Shown one piece after another: positions 6,043-7,425 of a stretch of DNA of 7,425 nucleotides; within the stretch, counting starts at the first letter, position 1; every line of letters begins with the position of its first letter. The notes beneath the pieces were generated by a model, which saw only the letters and a program-made list of their open reading frames with translations, had not been told where the DNA came from and searched no databases. The translations under genes were made by a program, and so were the position numbers. The stretch comes from Candidatus Nanohaloarchaea archaeon (GTDB lineage Archaea; EX4484-52; GLR71), in contig JAUVES010000028.1 of NCBI GenBank assembly GCA_030594675.1, positions 1 to 7,425 of the forward strand, read 5' to 3'.

Positions 6043-6050
6043 TATATAAA
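6043..6050 (+). promoter_or_regulatory. Strong TATA box for the DUF4143-type ATPase
   Basis: TATATAAA is the best TATA match in the window. Its centre is 26-27 bp before the ATG at 6073, predicting a leaderless transcript. GGTGGATG follows at 6051-6058 and is too far from the ATG to act as a Shine-Dalgarno sequence. Confidence 0.7.
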
Positions 6051-6072
6051 GGTGGATGTATAACATATACTC

Positions 6073-7254
6073 ATGGAAGAAGTTCTTAAAGAGTATAATC
6101 CTTGGTGGTATGAGCCTTACAGTCCCAATACGATAAGGAGATCAAAGTATCTTGATAGGATTATGGAGAATATCGATAATAAGAGCATTATTGTTATCAC
6201 CGGGTTGAGAAGGGTCGGCAAGACCACTATTATTAGGCAGACGATTGCTGAACTTTTAAAAAGAAAAGTACCAGCTAAAAACATATTTTATGTATCTGTT
6301 GATAATTTTGAGCTTAGGGCACATACTATCAGAGAAATTATAGATGGATACAGAGAAATCAATAAAATTCCTGTGGGTGAGAAGGCATATATATTTCTTG
6401 ATGAAATTGCTTATAAGGAGGGTTTTCATCAGGAAATCAAGAATCTTTATGATATGACAAATCTGAAAATCATAATTTCATCTTCATCTGCTTCTATATT
6501 GAGAGACAAGAGAGCATTTCTTACAGGGAGGACAAAGACTTTTGAAATTATGCCTCTTGATTTTGATGAGTTTCTTCAGTTCAGAGGTGTTAAAGTTAAA
6601 AAGTATGACCATGTGTTGCTTAAGAGATATTTTGAGGAATATCTGATGCTTGGTGGGATACCTGAATATGTGTTGACGCAGGATGTTGATTATCTTAAAG
6701 AGCTTGTTGAGAACATAGTGTATAAAGATATTGTGGCTTATCATAATATAAAGGATAAAGCTGTTGTTTTCAGTCTGCTTTCTCTGCTTTCTGAACGGGT
6801 CGGAAAGAGGCTGACATATAATAAGTTAGCAAATATACTTAAGATATCTGTAGATACGGTCAGACGATACTTGTCTTATTTTGAGGAGACATATATTATC
6901 TATATGATTGGTCGGTATGGAAGCCCTAATGAAAGGATTGCTTCGCCAAGGAAGGTATATTTTGGCGACACAGGAATAAGAAACGTGCTGACTGGATTTA
7001 GGGATACAGGAGGACTTTTTGAGAATGTAGTATTTCTGAGGATAAAAGATAAGAATCCTTCTTATTATATAGATGAGTCTATTGAGCTGGATTTTGTTTT
7101 TGATAATAATATTGTTGAATGTAAATATACTGATGAAAAAAATAAGAAACAGGATGAGTTGATTGAAAAACTTTCAGAGAAATATAATATTGAGATTCTT
7201 GATATAAAGGTAATGCTTAAACGGGAACTTGGAATGAGTTGGAATTATGATTGA
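6073..7254 (+). CDS. Archaeal AAA-type ATP-binding protein with DUF4143-like C-terminal domain
   Basis: The protein belongs to the large AAA_14/DUF4143 group of archaeal and bacterial ATPases, whose role is poorly known. In order: the NPWW motif (9-12) common at the N-terminus of this group, Walker A GLRRVGKTT (44-52), Walker B YIFLDE (106-111) with D110 and E111, a sensor-like strand IIISSSSASIL (133-143), a winged-helix-like part (about 247-275, LTYNKLANILKISVDTVRRY), then the DUF4143-like region. There E317, D340 (in IELDFVF) and E349-C-K351 (VECKY) match the spacing of a PD-(D/E)xK nuclease core. All expected catalytic residues appear intact, so both ATP hydrolysis and DNA cleavage or binding are possible. 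At 393 residues it is full length. It stands alone behind its own promoter and double palindrome, with the next gene 61 bp away. No partner or mobile-element gene is adjacent. Confidence 0.9.
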   Translation: MEEVLKEYNPWWYEPYSPNTIRRSKYLDRIMENIDNKSIIVITGLRRVGKTTIIRQTIAELLKRKVPAKNIFYVSVDNFELRAHTIREIIDGYREINKIPVGEKAYIFLDEIAYKEGFHQEIKNLYDMTNLKIIISSSSASILRDKRAFLTGRTKTFEIMPLDFDEFLQFRGVKVKKYDHVLLKRYFEEYLMLGGIPEYVLTQDVDYLKELVENIVYKDIVAYHNIKDKAVVFSLLSLLSERVGKRLTYNKLANILKISVDTVRRYLSYFEETYIIYMIGRYGSPNERIASPRKVYFGDTGIRNVLTGFRDTGGLFENVVFLRIKDKNPSYYIDESIELDFVFDNNIVECKYTDEKNKKQDELIEKLSEKYNIEILDIKVMLKRELGMSWNYD

Positions 7255-7271
7255 ATCTGTATAGTAATCTA

Positions 7272-7309
7272 TTTAAATCTCTGAAACCTATCGTTCTTTA
7301 TAATGGTGA
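7272..7309 (+). promoter_or_regulatory. TATA box and Shine-Dalgarno sequence for the ferredoxin gene
   Basis: TTTAAATC at 7272-7279 would start transcription near 7302. GGTGA (7305-7309) lies six bases before the ATG at 7316 and matches the archaeal anti-SD core. The leader would be only about 14 bases. Another TA-rich stretch (TTTATAAT, about 7297-7304) is too close to the start codon to act as its TATA box. Confidence 0.5.
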
Positions 7310-7315
7310 AATATT

Positions 7316-7425
7316 ATGGTAAAGTACAAGGTTGTTTTTGATAAGGAAGCATGCATGGGATGCAGTGCCTGCGCCAGTGCCTGTCCTGATAACTGGGAAA
7401 TGGATGGCGATAAGGCAAAGCCTAA
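7316..7425 (+). CDS. Ferredoxin, [4Fe-4S] type (5' part only)
   Basis: Ferredoxins carry single electrons between soluble redox enzymes in the cytoplasm. Thirty-six codons are present before the window ends. The cysteine motif C13-x2-C16-x2-C19-x3-C23-P is complete, followed by an acidic DNWEMDGDK stretch. The layout (VVFDKEACMGCSACASACPD) resembles the small single-cluster ferredoxins of Thermotoga and Thermococcales (about 60 residues), in which the fourth cluster ligand is a remote C-terminal cysteine and the cysteine before proline is not a ligand. The remainder lies outside the window, so cluster number cannot be decided. The start is supported by GGTGA six bases upstream. No partner oxidoreductase is visible here. 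Confidence 0.88.
   Translation, partial: MVKYKVVFDKEACMGCSACASACPDNWEMDGDKAKP

Noticed and set aside
5854..6066. Minus-strand 70-codon frame across the palindromes
   Set aside because: Its repeated AYDTIV residues only reflect the duplicated palindrome, and most of it overlaps the 3' end of gdhA.

Overview
The window looks like a compact, AT-rich archaeal genome. The evidence is an archaeal/eukaryotic Ygr210-type YchF-family GTPase, a glutamate dehydrogenase closely resembling the hexameric archaeal enzymes, an archaeal-type DUF4143 ATPase starting near an NPWW motif, and TATA boxes placed about 26 bp upstream of start codons instead of -35/-10 promoters. Two small orphan proteins and a single-pass membrane protein at the left edge, together with the tight packing, would fit a DPANN-like lineage (for example Woesearchaeota). 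That placement is inference; the sequence does not settle it.

Layout. Bases 1-1069 (minus strand) hold three small unrecognised genes: a membrane-anchored repeat protein cut by the window edge, then 131- and 103-residue orphans. A 116-bp divergent promoter region follows, then a NUDT15-like Nudix hydrolase on plus (1186-1626). It converges with only 3 bp of space on the Ygr210/YchF GTPase (minus, 1630-2826). Upstream of the GTPase is a short GC-rich island with two hairpins (2862-2920), then a DNPH1/RCL-type deoxynucleotide N-hydrolase (minus, 2940-3377). From a second divergent promoter region the plus strand carries an MFS transporter (3457-4692), glutamate dehydrogenase (4744-5988), a pair of near-identical palindromes abutting a TATA box (5989-6050), a DUF4143-family ATPase with a PD-(D/E)xK-like C-terminus (6073-7254), and the start of a ferredoxin gene (7316 to the edge).

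How the parts relate. The Nudix hydrolase and the DNPH1-like hydrolase are both nucleotide-pool sanitation enzymes placed on either side of a translation-associated GTPase, but each seems to have its own promoter. Glutamate dehydrogenase links amino-acid and carbon metabolism, and the ferredoxin belongs to redox metabolism; nothing shows they share a pathway. Most genes appear to give leaderless transcripts, whereas gdhA and the ferredoxin gene have short leaders with Shine-Dalgarno sequences. The clearest regulatory signal is the double palindrome in front of the DUF4143 ATPase. I see no CRISPR array, rRNA, convincing tRNA, insertion sequence or phage gene. All gaps without a gene are shorter than 120 bp and are described individually.
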